Positions 11,980 to 25,800 of a DNA stretch of 64,000 nt are shown piece after piece. Made by a program: the position numbers and the translations under genes. This stretch comes from Gordius sp. MW1 (Eukaryota; Nematomorpha; Gordioida; Gordea; Gordiidae), in assembly GCA_964036665.1 (NCBI GenBank), contig OZ038532.1, positions 12,604,537-12,668,536 of the forward strand, read 5' to 3'. The notes beneath the pieces are model-generated. The model was not told where the DNA came from. It worked only from the letters and a program-made list of their open reading frames with translations, and ran no database searches. How positions within the stretch are numbered: the first letter of the stretch is position 1; each line of letters opens with the position of its first letter.

Positions 11980-12520
11980 ATGATTGGTGAATTGTTTCAC
12001 TTTAAATAATTCTATATAGTTTAATTTGCTTTAATTTGTCACAATAAGAATGATTTGGCATCTTTAAACCAGTATATAGTTCACCTAAATATTTTTCGAA
12101 TATTAAGCTATCGAGATTGGGGCTGACTTATTTAAATGATTGAATATAGTTGTATTTAGAAGTTGTTTAGGAGGAACTCATTTTTGAGTTAATGAAATCT
12201 TTTCATAATATATATATTTTATCAGCAATATTTTAAATATTCGCATTTTTCATACATAATTATTATAATCCATGCTGGTTTGATAAATTATGGGTGGAAC
12301 ACAAAATCGGAATTTTTATCTAAGATATCAGCTCCACTTAAAAGGTAAAACCTAAAGCATTTATTTTCAAATAACATCCAGTATCCCAAAAATATTCCAA
12401 AAATTTTCACAATTTTTGTGTAAAATAAAAATTAAAATAAATTAAATAAAATCTATTTATAAATGTGAACGCTTTCATTTATTTTATATTAGTAATATGA
12501 TTGATGACAAATATAATCCT
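11980..12520. other. intergenic, no feature seen
   Basis: AT-rich spacer between the inverted-duplication arm and a possible minus-strand exon. Nothing recognisable. Confidence 0.35.
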
Positions 12521-12526
12521 AGAGTT

Positions 12527-12728
12527 TTACTTGAGAGCCAATTTTAAAGGTAATTTTGTGGCTAATGTCGGTTGTGTCGCCAATGAAGTAATTGTAGTAT
12601 CTTGCGAGGTGGCGAGTGCTCTCTCAATCTTTGAGATTTGAGCAAGGACTCGTTGATATGGGTCTCCTGCTTGAGCCTCATAACCAGACCTTTTGATACG
12701 GTGTTGACTCAAATGTTTGTTATTTTTG
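12527..12728 (-). CDS. possible terminal exon of an unidentified gene
   Basis: The minus strand is open from a potential acceptor (aacctatag, just above 12,728) to a stop at 12,527, about 66 codons. Composition is protein-like, with charged and polar residues including GDPYQRVLAQISKIERAL, which looks like an amphipathic helix, and a Thr/Leu-rich tail ending in KLPLKLALK. The GC content is above that of the flanks. No family is recognised and no upstream exon was found to the right, so it may be an orphan exon or chance. The absence of an ATG at the start fits an internal splice entry. Confidence 0.3.
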
Positions 12729-12739
12729 CTATAGGTTAT

Positions 12740-15380
12740 TTCTATCTAATTAATATAATAGATAATATGAAATTAATTGAACAATTAGTCATTTCTGTTT
12801 TATTATTTTACGTATAAAAGTCAAAAAAAATATTTAAAACTTTTTGGACTCAAGAATTACATAAAAATTGTGATAAAACTTTTAATGTTAAAATTAACAA
12901 AAGTTGTAAACGGCTTACCATCATAAGAAAACTAAGAATAACAATGCTATATCCAAAAAGCTTCATCTTTTTTATATAAATTTAAGTCGAAATTAGATGT
13001 AATAGGTAAAATTTGTAGAATCAATTTTCATTGCCTAGAGCAAAGACAATAATTTTAATACTATTTTTCATGTAATGCGCTCATGCATAATTGTTATTAG
13101 CTATAAAGCCAAATTATTCAAATACGCGTCAAGGTTAACATTTAATGTACAGATTAAATTTAGCTTGAATTTTTAATTAATGTGTATATCATCAGAATTG
13201 ATTGAGATAAGCACATGACCTAATCCAGCTCAACTTATAGTAATAATATCTTAGCTGAAAATGAATTTTTACATAGGAGTCGATAATGATATGTAGTAAC
13301 AATTTTCAACTATACTTAAATTTAGTTATACCATCATATTTATAAAAGCAGATTTATATCAGATTTTATAATGCGACTCAAAATATAAAATATTTTTTGC
13401 GTTTTTCTACGTGCAAGTATTATAAGAATAGTGTTGTTTTACTCGAAATAGTGCCCATATTCAAACAGACCATAATCTTCAACATTATTATTAATTAGAA
13501 ATAACTTAGATGCTTTACATTAAAGTTATAAATCAGTTATCTCTAAATTATTTATTATTACCCTTAAACTTATTTTCAAAAATTAAGTATGCTTAATTTT
13601 TTTTATGTATTATCACATTTTAAATTTTTTAGGTTGTCATAACCATCGATTGGTTAACAACATTTCAATCGCAACTAAATGAGCGATTTATAATTAAATT
13701 TCGGTTCCAAATAGTTAGTTCCTGGATCCAAATACTCTTAAAAAAGGAACTAAACTAGATATTTTTGAAAATGGAGGAACTAGACCGTTATGTTTAAGGC
13801 AGAGTAACGCCCCTAGTTATCAAGTTCTTTTCTTAAAACAAATTCCTAAAGATATGGAAGCTAAGAAAAATGCATAGTCAAATACTTATGAATTTGAAGC
13901 TGATCCCTAATAAAATTTATGCTTGATCTCGTTCCTCACTCTTTCCCCTTACCTTCTATTAAATCTAATGTCGCTGTTTTGTTTATCAAATAATTAAATT
14001 TTGATCAAGAAATATACCTATTTTATAAATTATGTGAGAATTATATTTTTTTTGAATAAATTTGTAAATTAGTTAATTTCACTAATTGAATCAGAACTAT
14101 GTTTTGCTTATTGTAAAATATTTGTTATATATTTTGACTTTAAAATTTTTACGCCTGTGAAAAATTTTAAGTACAAACATAAATAAAAATTATTAGAGAA
14201 TTTTATACACCCCTCATTAATAGGGATTGTTCGGAATTGCAAAGAATTAGGCAATTTCCTCGGGCGATAAAATTATAGCCAAACGGCTTATGATTTTTCA
14301 AACATGCATCAATTAAATATTTAATAGCAAAAAATAAATATATATAAATTATAGTTTATATCTCCATTTAATATTAACTTATAACCCTTCGATGACCTCT
14401 TTGCACAACATATTTCGATTATGCGGCCTCCAATCACGTGTCAATTTTTATTAATTAAATAAGCTATCCTTGTATTATTTTAAATGATTATTAAGATATA
14501 TTAATTGCTTTATGTGACTGGGCGGATATAAAATAGTATACTAGAAACACAGTTTAAAAACTGTCTTTTATTATAGACTTAAGTCTCGAATCAAACGCAA
14601 AGATACGAATAAGCTTAATATAAAATTTCAAACTATAAGGAGGCGTTCGTGATGACGCACAAAGCGAAAAATGGCCCAAAACAATTTACCTCGCGAAACG
14701 TCGTTTCGCACCACTTGTTCAAGCGATATATTGAGATTTGATCGTAGAGTAATGATAACCTAATAATATTTAGCTATTTCATGCAACAAATAAATAAAAT
14801 TATTTAGATTAATTGGAGAAAGGGGAGGGACAGTGGGTTATAGCCTAATTCTAAAAAAATCATAATTTATTTAACGCGTGTTAGCATGCTCTTAATACAC
14901 GAACGACGTTAGATAATTGTTAAATACCTGTTCATTTATCACTTTGATGGCAGAGTTTAAATTCAAAAAGTTGTGACCTTCGCATTGTTTGATGCAGACC
15001 CATGTTTGGGCTAGACAAATTAATGGCGAATGTATTCAACTTGTGTGTAATTTCGCCTTGGTGAAAAGATGTTAAAATTAAAATTACATTGAGTCAAGGA
15101 AATAGCTGTATTAGGATGGTCTTGAAATAACGTTCTTTAAATAGTGGGGTGTTTAAGATATGACATTAAATTAACTCAATTATAAATATAGGTCGCCCGT
15201 GTTAATTACGCATTCTGGGTTAAGAATCGCCTGTTCACAAGATGGAATTTGAGGCCAAGGTTCGATGCAATTAAATTACTACCTATGACGGTCCGAAATC
15301 CATGTGCAAAAAGTGGAAGGTTGGCTTGAGGTCGGAAACCGGCTATATAGATCAACTCTAAAATCTTGATAGTTTAAAGC
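12740..15380. other. intergenic, no feature seen
   Basis: AT-rich, without convincing coding sequence. Small GC-richer islands near 14,640-14,720 (cgcgaaacgtcgtttcgcac, an imperfect palindrome) and 14,980-15,300 were checked and not assigned. The latter may be the 5' region of the LINE that follows. Confidence 0.35.
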
Positions 15381-15399
15381 AAAACTTTACAGAAGAAAG

Positions 15400-17136
15400 C
15401 TAGGGCGTCCTCCATAAACGATGCGGACGGTATCTCCCGTCGTGCAATTTGAAAGATAGAGTAGAGTTACTGCCTGACTCACAATGAAGGCGGTTAAAGA
15501 AATTAGTTGTGGAAAGAATGTGAATAACGTGCTGGAATGTGGGCAAGTTGACAGGAAAGAGCATCGAGGTCGAATAGTAAAAGGAAGAAAGTTACGCGTG
15601 CCTACAAGAGACGAGGTGGAGAAGAACCAAAGCTCGGGAGCTAGGAGAAGGATATAAACTATTCTACAGTGGGTCACCAAATCGTAGAAACGGGGTCGGT
15701 CTAGTCCTAAGCGAATTGTTCAAGGACAAAGTGGTGGCAAGCGTTGTTCAGGTTAATGTGGGTAAAGATTGCATATCAAGGGGGCCTCAAAACCGTTATG
15801 TGCGCATGTGCTACACAAATTGGGTGTATGGAATGAGAGAAAAATATATACTTCGATTCATCGGAAAAGAAATACTAGGAATAGGACAAAATAAAGGCTA
15901 GTTATTGGGGCGTCCACGTAGGGAAAAATTAACTCGGGTATGAACGAAATCATGGAGGCTATGGACATGGTTTTAAGATCAAAGAAGGGACAAAACTTTT
16001 CCAAGTATTCCAAGCATCCGACATGGCGATCGATAACACTTATTGTCAAAAACGCGAAGATTATATTGTGGTTTATAGAAGTGGGAAGCATTTTAGTCAA
16101 ATTAACTATCTATTCATACGAGGAAAGGAATTATCGAATATCAAGGATTGCTAAGTAATAACGGTAGAACAAATCGCCAGGCAAAATCGTCCACCTGTGA
16201 TGGATTTTAAAAGGAAAGTGTTTCTGAAAGTAGAAGGGTTTGTGAAGCACGAATTCGATTCGAAACGCTAAAGGATTCGTCGACGAACAATATTTATCAT
16301 TAAAAAACCCCTCACTCTTGGGTGCAACGAAGTTGCAAAGAGACGTAGACGACGATTGGAAGACGCTAACTAAGGGCATAAAGGAAACAGCGATTCTAGT
16401 TTTAGGATATATTAAAGGATGCAAAACTATGAATAGGGAACTATGGTGGTGGGATAAATCGGTCATGGATTTAATCGAAAGAAAAAAAAATCTATATAGA
16501 CGGTGGCACAAATTAAAAACGTCGCAGGATTATCAAGATAGATAAAAGAAACCGGCAAAATGGCCAGTGCAGTAGCGAAAAATGCAGCGTACACCGAGAT
16601 GGTAAACAAAATGAACCTTAAAGGGGGCGATAGGCTTATGTACAAATTGGCTAAGATAAGGGAAGAAAGTTCGCGATGTCGGAGCTTATAAAATAGTCAA
16701 AAAAGAGAAGGGTCAAACCTTATTAAGGCTAAAGGAAGTGATGGAGAGGTGAAAAGAATATTTAAGAAACTTATTAATATTGCAAATGACAAAGATTCCC
16801 TTCCCTATATTGAGCCAAACATTAGTATGGTCGAACTCTTTCAAGAAGATAAAGTTAGGACACAAATGAACAAGATGTAGAAAGGAAAAACTAATGACCC
16901 AGATAGAATACTTATGGAAGCATTGTTCGGATGCCGTGAGGAAGGAGACCATGACGAACTTCTTTAACAAGATATTGGTAGAAGAGCGAATTTCTAATCA
17001 ATGGAGAGCAGCCACGTTAAAGTCAAATGAAACCCTCAGGACTGTGGCAATTACAAAGGTATCAAGCTAACTTGCCACTCCTTGAAGCTTATGGAAAGGA
17101 TCTTAGTAACAAGGCTGAAAAACGAGGTGAAATTTC
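15400..17136 (+). pseudogene. RTE-type LINE, 5' part (endonuclease and linker)
   Basis: Plus-strand frames give TCWNVGKLTGK near 15,530, ACLQETRWRRTKA near 15,600, RNGVGLVLSELFKDKVV near 15,690 and further endonuclease segments to about 16,100. These are hallmarks of the apurinic/apyrimidinic endonuclease of RTE LINEs. The linker region (NLYRRWHKLK near 16,490) and the start of the reverse transcriptase (EERISNQWRAATLKS near 16,985) follow. Several frameshifts and stops show the copy is dead. It is cut at 17,136 by a hAT element and resumes at 18,656. The antisense frames here are shadows. Confidence 0.85.
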
Positions 17137-18663
17137 AAGTGATGCGGAAAACCGAGAATAATCTCGCTCTCGTCTCGTCTCGATTAACAGAGACGGGACG
17201 AAAACTGACCCAAGATCGATATGAGAATTTTGATGTCGAGACGAGACGATACGAGATTTTTTCACGAGACCTCTGCTTAAATTTTTAATTATTATAAAAT
17301 TTTAGTAAATTTAATTGTGTATTTTCATTTTGTAATTAGATTTAATTTAATATGCTTGGGGAGTTTTTATATCTTTATTTTAGTCGTGAATGTAATTTTT
17401 TTTAATAACATAAATTGTAAATATATTTAAAAAAAAGTTGGGGAATATATTTAATATTAAGAAACACCCAAGTGTAGTAAATATTATATATTTTTGCAAA
17501 AAAAACAAAATTTTGGTAGTTTCAGTTCATTCACCTAATATTAAGGTATGTAAATATTTAATAATATATTTATCACATATTTGTATCCATGGTTATATAT
17601 TACAAAATTTTAGGCTTAGAATGAGTTGAGTTCAGATGGTGTAGTAAATTTTACTAAAGCATTTTTCAAATTCGCAATTTTCTCCGGCCTGATGTGGTAA
17701 ACTTAATTTGAATAGTTATCGATATTAAATTAAGGTGGCTCAAAATTTTTGAGCACCCTACACCTGTGCTTGTTAAACAATTATTTTCAATAGTAAATGT
17801 GAGTATTCGATGAAACCTTAATAGATTGAATCATGAAAGTTTCCATGCCTTAACTGAGTATCCCTCCTAAATCTTCGAACCTGAAAAAAACTTTATATTA
17901 ATCATTCATTACTTTTCACATCATAAACTGGGGTTGACAGGTGCATTCGAATTTACTAAGATTTCATTTTATTAAAAAAATTTATTATTAACATATAACA
18001 CTCACACTTTGTGGTTTATGACGTTATAGTGAAGATGCAATAAACTCTATGAGCTATAACTGATGATGATAATATTACTAAAAGGTCGGAGTTAAATTAA
18101 ATAAACAAAGGATCTGAGACCTTAGATATGTTAATAAGTCTAAATTAGTCCAAATCTTGAACTAAGTCTTATAGGTAAGCATATAAATTTCTTAGTCTAT
18201 TTATATTTGACAGACATACTAAATTTTATACAAATGACATAATCTGCTCAAACCCAAAAATTTATTTATCTATACTTTAAGTTTATTTATAGTTATTTCT
18301 TATTTGTTTCATTTGCACTTTGCATAGAAAATGTTATTTTTATTAAATAATTCATGTCATGACTTTTTATATTGTCAATGACATGTCGCACTAAATCTTT
18401 ATCAAGTTTTTGGATTAAGTTTTTCAAACAAAAATAAAATGGTTAGCCATTTTGACTTTTTTTATCACTTATTTTATAATTATAAAAATCAGGAGAAAAT
18501 TTTATATTTTATAAATAAAATTTTAAAAATGTCGAGAGGAATCGAGAATTCTCCTCGAGATAAGATAGAGATTTTCATAGACCGAGACGAGATTCTCATA
18601 ATCACACCGGAGGACAGATTTTCATATCGAAACCGAGACGAGATCCTAACACTAGGAAATAAC
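17129..18663. mobile_element. hAT-type element nested in the RTE LINE
   Basis: The inserted segment begins aAGTGATGCGGAAAACCGAG at 17,137 and ends with the inverted-type terminus GAGATCCTAACACTA near 18,655. Flanks gaaatttc and gaaataac are decayed copies of an 8-bp TSD. The uninterrupted relative at 55,750 reads gtggaaatatcagcc at this site, which fixes the insertion point. Both ends are rich in gagacgaga motifs. A related element starts at 56,278 with TAGTGATACGG. No transposase was recognised. The 110-codon frame at 18,439-18,771 spans the junction of this element and the LINE and is not a gene. Confidence 0.8.
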
Positions 18664-19771
18664 GGCATCCAATTCGGATTTGTGGCCGCCAAATCCAAAA
18701 TCGACCCAATCTTCGCACTAAGACAAATGATGGATAAATTTGGTCTTTATCGACTTGGAGAAAGCTTATGACAAGGTCCCTCGCTATTTTATATAGTGGC
18801 GCCTGAGAAAAGAAAATATTTCTAACGCATATATACGGCTTATAAAAAATATTTACGAAGTCTCAAATTCTTGCATTAGGACGACAGTTGGAGACTCTAA
18901 ATCTTTTCGGGTTGAAATTGGATTACATCAAGGGTCTGCTTTAAGTCCCTTTTTATATAATATAATTATAGACAGGATAGAGAGACATTTGAAAGCACCG
19001 TGGTATAGCCTCTATGCCGATGATATAGTACTATGTGAAGAAACAAAAGAGAAAGTTTTCGAAGAAGCCGATAAGTGGTTAAAGCGCAGCTGGATATGGT
19101 TTAAAGGTCAACGATCGAAAAACGGTATACATGGAAATGAACGTTACTGGCAGCCCATCCCTAGATGACCATTCAAAAGTAAACAAGTTTACATATCTCG
19201 GCTCGATGCTACATCTAGAGTGATGTTGCGCAATAGAAATCAATGCCAGGATCCAAAAAGAATGGCTTAAATGGCGAAGTATAACCAGTGTAATGTGCGA
19301 CAAGAAAATCCAATATGGTTGGAGAGCAAAGCTTACAAATCCATCGTAAGACAGGTACTTCTCTATGGAAGTGAAACATGGGCATTAAACACCACGGAAA
19401 GAAAGCTATTACAAGCCACAGAGATGAGAATGATACGGTGGAGCTTGGGGTATACTAAGCTCGACCATCTGACAAATCATTTTCTCATGAAAAAAATCAA
19501 CCTATGGCGGACATGATTAACGAAAATCCGCTAAGGTGGTTTGGGCATATACTAAGAAGGGAGACGAATGATGTAAATCGAACTGTACAGGAGCTAGAGA
19601 TACCTGCAAGAAAAGAAGACGACCTCTTGTCACGTGGAAAGGGCAAGTCAATAAAGTTATGAAAACAAAAGAGATTAGTTAAGACATGGCACTCACCTGG
19701 TCAAGATAGAAAAAACTCATTAAAACAAACCCCACGACTGTGGGACCAAATAACTGATGAAGAAGAAGAAA
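18656..19771 (+). pseudogene. RTE-type LINE, 3' part (reverse transcriptase and 3' tail)
   Basis: Continues the LINE after the nested hAT element: GFVAAKSKIDPIFALRQMMDKF near 18,675, TTVGDSKSFRVEIGLHQGS near 18,880, the catalytic YADDIVLC near 19,015, then YGSETWALNTTERK near 19,365 and RWFGHILRRE near 19,530. The element ends with gggaccaaataactgatgaagaagaag at 19,745-19,771. A short TGATGAAG-type repetitive tail instead of poly(A) is typical of RTE elements. Frameshifts between these blocks mean it is inactive. Confidence 0.88.
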
Positions 19772-19779
19772 ATTCTTAG

Positions 19780-21620
19780 CTTTATTAATTAAAAAATTAA
19801 TAGTTACATTTTTTGATCAAATATTCCGGATAAAAAAGTTAAAACCATGGGTTACACACCCAAAGCATCAAGTAATGTCTAACCTTTCAAAAGTCCCAAG
19901 CCCGACTGCATTATCCGTAAAACAGCAACTTTTCTTTGCCATACTTATTTTTCACAAATATATTCACCTGTGTGATGATTAGAACCTGTATTTACACATT
20001 TCAAAAATATAGGGGTTTGAGTAATTATTATAGAACTGATTAACTTTCTATTCAAATTATATAGAAACCAGATGTTTAAAGCGCCAATAGGAATTAAAAA
20101 TTGAGTGCATCCAGGTGTAGTAAAACACCAAAAAGTAAAGTTATGATATATTACATAATAATATATGATAAACTCAAAGGTAACTTACCGGCAATTATGA
20201 AAGTTCCCGAGAGAATTTATCGGGGAAATTTCCCTATCATAACATCTTTACTTATAATACATGAGTAAATCTTAAGTCACGGTCCACATCTATATATTCG
20301 TCACCGGGCTCAGATAATATTATCTCCTCTTGCAATATGCGACCTCGCACTGTACGCTTACCGTTACATGCAGTCAAGCATTTGTTTTGGATTTACCTGA
20401 ATTGACCGCATTACAAATCTTTTAATATGACGTATTTGCTTGAGCTGAGAGAAATAGCCAATTTGATAACGTAGAGATGGAGATTAAAATTCTCAGCTTA
20501 ATGGTGCCCCACTTCACCATCTTTGACATTAAACTGGCAAGATGATCGGCGGATTAAGTAAAAATTATACTTTAAACTGTTGACCCACTTAAATGATTGT
20601 ATTTATATAAATAAAAAAATATATATTTGTGATTCTATATGTAAGATATAATTAATTATAAAATATTAAATTTTTAAGATATAATTTGGTTTTATATTTT
20701 AATTTTCTAGATAATAGAAGATAAAATTTATTAAAAAAAATTTCGATTTTTATAATCTGAATAAACCATAACATATTATTAAGAAATTGTACGCATGGGT
20801 CCTTTAAAAAATAAAGGATCAATAAATCGATATTTTATTAAATCGATTTTAGGCCATACATGCTCATTGTAATTGCCAGTCGAACAGATAGTTTTTGTAA
20901 AAATGCAAGAATGTGAAATTTAAAGTTATATCGACAAAATAATATTCATTGATTTGTAAGCTGTATTCCTTAAAGGTATCAATAATTATGCATATTCTAG
21001 CCATTAAGTATTTTAGATTTAACGTAACATTTGTTAATTACCCGTATAAGCTTTGTATTTAAATTTTGTTTTTTGATCGAGCAGACAATTTTTAAAGCAG
21101 ATAAGGGAAGTGGTGGGTCAAAAATCCATATAATAAAAAACTTATACCAATGTTTAATTTTATGTAATAATAATTTTTAATCTATAGCTGGAGTCTACCT
21201 CGTATAAATTAATTAAAAATATATTTCATAGTTTTATTTCTTCACACAATTCACAAATAGATCAAACAAAGTTATCATTTTATGACAGAAAGTCATCAAG
21301 GCCTTGCATTATATTCCGCTTTTAAGAAAATTTCAAAACATTTAAGATTTTTACAAACCTCATTAAATGAATATTCAATAAAAATCAGACTATGTTGTTA
21401 TCCCCCTCTATTTATCATGCTTTTGGAATTATGGTGTAATCTATAAATAATTGAAAAATATCACAAAAAAATGATTAAGCCCAGAGTATTAATGATTTTT
21501 CGAAACACAAATATTTTAATCATTATCTATATGGATGAACACTTGATTTTCATAAGATGGTTGTAAGATTTTTTTATTACCTCATAGTTTTTTTTAGGAA
21601 AAACGTTTGTCTATAATTTT
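19780..21620. other. intergenic, no feature seen
   Basis: AT-rich spacer. Short GC-richer parts near 20,280-20,540 contain no frame I can assign. Confidence 0.35.
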
Positions 21621-21622
21621 GA

Positions 21623-22297
21623 GCCACAACTAGAGCCCTGCAAAATAAATTTTTTTCTGCCCGAACCCGGTCCGAGCCCGACATCTCAGTTTTAATTTTG
21701 CCCGAGGGCCCGAGCCCGAACGTCCTTTTTATTTTTGACCCAACCCGAGCCCGACTCGATTTTTCAAATAGAAAGCATTAAATTGTTATTAATCGTATAC
21801 AACTAGGATAAGTTTAAAATAAAATTTTCATTTTCACTCGCTACAATTTATTCAGCCAATAATTTAAGACTAGAAATCTAACTTTATAAAATATTTTTTA
21901 TGTAACAATTCCAAATAAAAATCTTTTTATAAAATTTCCTTATTTAATTTCTAAAGTAATAGCTACTATGAATTTATTTAAATACTAGAATAAGATTTGC
22001 AATGTAGGTCAAAATATTATAGACAGGGAGAAAAAGCTGAAGCTTGGAAGCTCTATTGTGTATGGTGTACGAAGATAATTATTTAATATCGAGTTGAGTT
22101 TGTTTAAATCATATTTTATAAAAGATTAATTTGCTTTAGTCACATCGGGCCGGGCTCGGGCCTTAAGTTGGGCCGCCTCATAAGGCCCGATCCGTGAGGC
22201 CCGATTGTTTTATTAAATTCTGCACGAGTCTGGCCCGAAGCCCTATCGGGTCGGGCCGGGCGGGCTTCTGGCGGCCGTGCAGGGCTCTAGCCACAAC
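21623..22297. mobile_element. short hAT element (659 bp) with perfect 8-bp TSD
   Basis: Element 21,631-22,289: starts TAGAGCCCTGCAaaataaat and ends gccgTGCAGGGCTCTA, a perfect 12-bp TIR. It is flanked by the exact TSD gccacaac at 21,623-21,630 and 22,290-22,297. Subterminal repeats of the cccgagcccg type occupy both ends. The right third is homologous, inverted, to the left part of the hAT element at 44,821 (shared aaagctgaagcttggaagct block). No coding capacity, so a non-autonomous copy. Confidence 0.95.
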
Positions 22298-22299
22298 TA

Positions 22300-22870
22300 T
22301 AATTAGTCATTTATAACCAATTATCATAATTTATTTTACCAAATGATTTGGACTTTGGAGTAATATTTAAAGGAGTGGTTAATAAAAAGTAACCCGCAGA
22401 GAGCATAATACGAAAAATCTCATCTATATTTGCATGCCTATAAAGTTTTTCCACGTTTTTATAATTTTTTTAATTTATTATACTCATGGCTATGGCGCAA
22501 ATTTATCGGCTCAAATGTTATTAAGGGGGAGGCAGTAGGTTTGCTGTCCCTTTCCAACCTCTTTGAACAAAACCCTGCAAATAATGATTGTTTAATTATA
22601 TAATAAACTCCTTCATTCAAAAATGTGAGAGAAATTACTAGATTCAACTTATCTAACAATTGTTTTTATATTGGTCTTTTATATTTATTTATAAAATTTT
22701 AAGGCTCTAGTTATTTGTGAATTTCATCATTTAGTTTTTGAAAAAGAATATTACAATCTTACTACTAAAATTCATATGCATTCTAATTCTAGAAGAAAAT
22801 TTTCTAAATCACAGCCATTATTAATATAAAAGTTTGAGTTTAAAACCACTTTTATAATAATTTTTTATTG
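22300..22870. other. upstream region of the unknown gene
   Basis: AT-rich. It should contain the promoter or 5' untranslated exon of the gene beginning at 22,874, but no core-promoter signal was identifiable. Confidence 0.3.
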
Positions 22871-22873
22871 CAG

Positions 22874-25800
22874 ATGCCCCATAAACAAATTTTATCCGCT
22901 CATCAAGAAATGGTAAAGGAACGTAAACACTTTAATGGGAACAGTTCCTCAGCATATTCAGAGGTAACGACAAGATATATATATTAGTATAAATTATTTA
23001 AGTAAATAATATTTGCTTATAATAAACATTTATTGCTTAACATCTGAAGGATATTGGATAATGAATTTGAATCCTAACTATGCCAAATAAATTTAATGCT
23101 ATGTTTAAAATGAAAATTGAATTAAAATTTTAGAATAAGACTCTTGATGGGGCTAAGTACACCTAAATTCCGGCATGGGCCAGGGTAGAAATCTGTATTA
23201 ATCTCTAATTATGTTGGGCTCAATAAATTAAAAAAACTAAATCAAGGTATTTTTATATACCTACATTTTGTTGACATTTATTTTAATATTTCAAATCATT
23301 AAAAACATATACAATTTAGCATATTTTAGCATACTAAATCATGTCAGCCTATTCTTGTTTTTTCACATTTTATATAGAAAATATATTATTTGTAAGCAAT
23401 ACATTTTAGATAAACATAAATAATACATTTCTTAAAAAGTTTTAAAAAAGTTCTCAGGTAAAGTTTATGTCTTCATATTCTGCTGATTATAAATTAGTAC
23501 TTATGTTGGACTAATTATTGTACCTTAAATGCACTGGCCTTGTCAAGGGGGGGGGGGGAGCAGGACGCACTTTTTGAATCATTTTATGAAGGAATTAGCA
23601 AAACCTAATAATTTAAATAATTAAATCGTAATTGTTTACTATTTCCACATGAACTTAATGAAAATTATTAATGGCGAGTAATAGCTATATTTTAGTTCAA
23701 GATTTGAGTGGCCATGTCATTTTACTTTATTAAAAATAATTTATATATATTGTATAATAATTTTCAAGGGCAGAGATGATGGTTTTACCGAATTGAATAA
23801 TGGATTAAAAGATTTGAGATCTGAACTTGAAAAAATCAAAAATTTTGACAAAGATATTATGTGTGCGCTCTCAAGCTATTTAAAAGAGTTGAATGGAAAT
23901 ATATCACTAATTGCCACAAATGTGATTTCACTTTATGTAAGTGCCTTAACTGAAAAGGTTTATCTATTATGACTGTGATATCTAAATAGTAAAATCCTTT
24001 TAAATCAAATAAACCGCTAAATGGTGATACGTTTCCACAAACAATTTTATTATGAATAATAATTTGTGAAAAAATTTGGCTATTTCAGAAAAAAATCAAA
24101 TCTAGGCTTTTTAGATCCTTTTTTAAATCTAAACATTACCCATAATAGTAGCTCTCATGTCGTGTTAACTAGGACAAAAATAATATTCACTGGAAGCAAT
24201 TATGACTTATATACAGCCACCTTTATCATTGCAAAAAAGCAATAAATTTCGGGCAAGGTTTTAAAATAAAACAAATTTTCAATTGAATAAATGTTGTAAT
24301 GTTTAAAAAGGGAAATATGAATCCGGCTCGGCAAGATCGTAAAAAGAATATACTTAACCTGGCCCGTTGGTATTCATTTTTGTTATTATATCTGCCGAGG
24401 CCAACAAGGACCGTGGGAGAGACTGGGTGGGAGCCGAGTGGGCATGCATACCTCTGATTTAAAAAACCTGTCTAGAGATTTAAATTATATCAAACTTAAT
24501 GTATAAGTCAAAGTTAACAGCTCTTAGGCTCGCTAAAAATTCCTAGACTTATTTATTTTTAGTTGTATTCATATTAAGGAAATACATATAATCCTATACT
24601 AGGTATACTAAAAGTATTATTATAATTGAAGGATGAACTTGGAAAAATTGTCAATATTTTGGAAAAAAATCAAATAAAATATGAGCAACATGATGTATCC
24701 ATACAACATTTAAAGAAAACCGTTGAAACTTTAAGCAAAGCCAGTTTACCATCACTTCCTGCTATGAGGTAATCAATAACACAATATTTGAAGTATAATT
24801 ATTAATTAAATATAATCATCATAGCCTTAAATTCATATTATAGTTGATATTAATGATTTTTTGTGTGGGAGGAAGCATCTATTGTCAATGATTATTATTT
24901 AAGGTAAATTTAAAAGTTAAGGCAATATTTCATGACTAACAAATTATTTGCCACATTTTTGACGTGCTAAACTTTTAAAGTGTTTGTCATTTTGATAAAC
25001 TTTTATGACTAGCGCCGCAATGATATACTGGTTCTCACAAATATCAAAAATTTAGTAATGAGCCGAATTAAACTATTTAGGAGAACCCTCTTCTGTTCAA
25101 CATAAAACATATTCAAACTTCTACTTTATTGTGTTTTACAATTTTATTCAATTAAATAACCAATTTATGATCGTTGACACATAGTAGGGACCATGGGCGT
25201 AACCAGGTTTTGGATTAGGGGGGGGGGGGGGCAAAACGTTAAAAAGTTCGATTAGAGGGGGGCAAAACATAATTTTTCTTTAATTTTTTAACGTTTTTGC
25301 ATTAATTTTTTTTTTAATTTAGGGGGGGGGCAGCCGCCTACCTGGCTACGCCCATAGTAGGTACTTAAGTTGGTGATGTTCCTTTATAAAGCAGTTTTTA
25401 GTAGGCATAAATTGATACAATTTCTAATTCTGTAAGAATAAAAATTTTTCGATCAAAGGACCTAACTTTATTACTTTTAATTTTGGTAGAATTGCAGGGG
25501 TCTTTTTTATAATCATTGAGTCTGTGGAGTGTATAAAAATTAAGAGAAGCTGGTAACATTTTTTAAAAATTGCCTATATAATTTCAATCGTTCACATTTT
25601 TTCCAGGTGGGAAGGGGCGGGGTGGAGGTAATTAGGACCCACTATGTTTTTCAATAAAAAAATATTTTTTATAAATTTATTATGTCTGTTTGTAATCACG
25701 TAAAAGATATAGATAAATAATAATATCAGGTTAATAAAATATGAGTAATTTTTCCGCCAAATTGTGTTCACCTACTAAACTAAATATTGATTCAACAAGG

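Noticed and set aside
16131..16970. several minus-strand ORFs of 60-126 codons
   Set aside because: Shadows of the RTE endonuclease/linker region encoded on the plus strand.
18439..18771. 110-codon ORF
   Set aside because: Spans the end of a hAT element and the resumed LINE; a chimera of two repeats.
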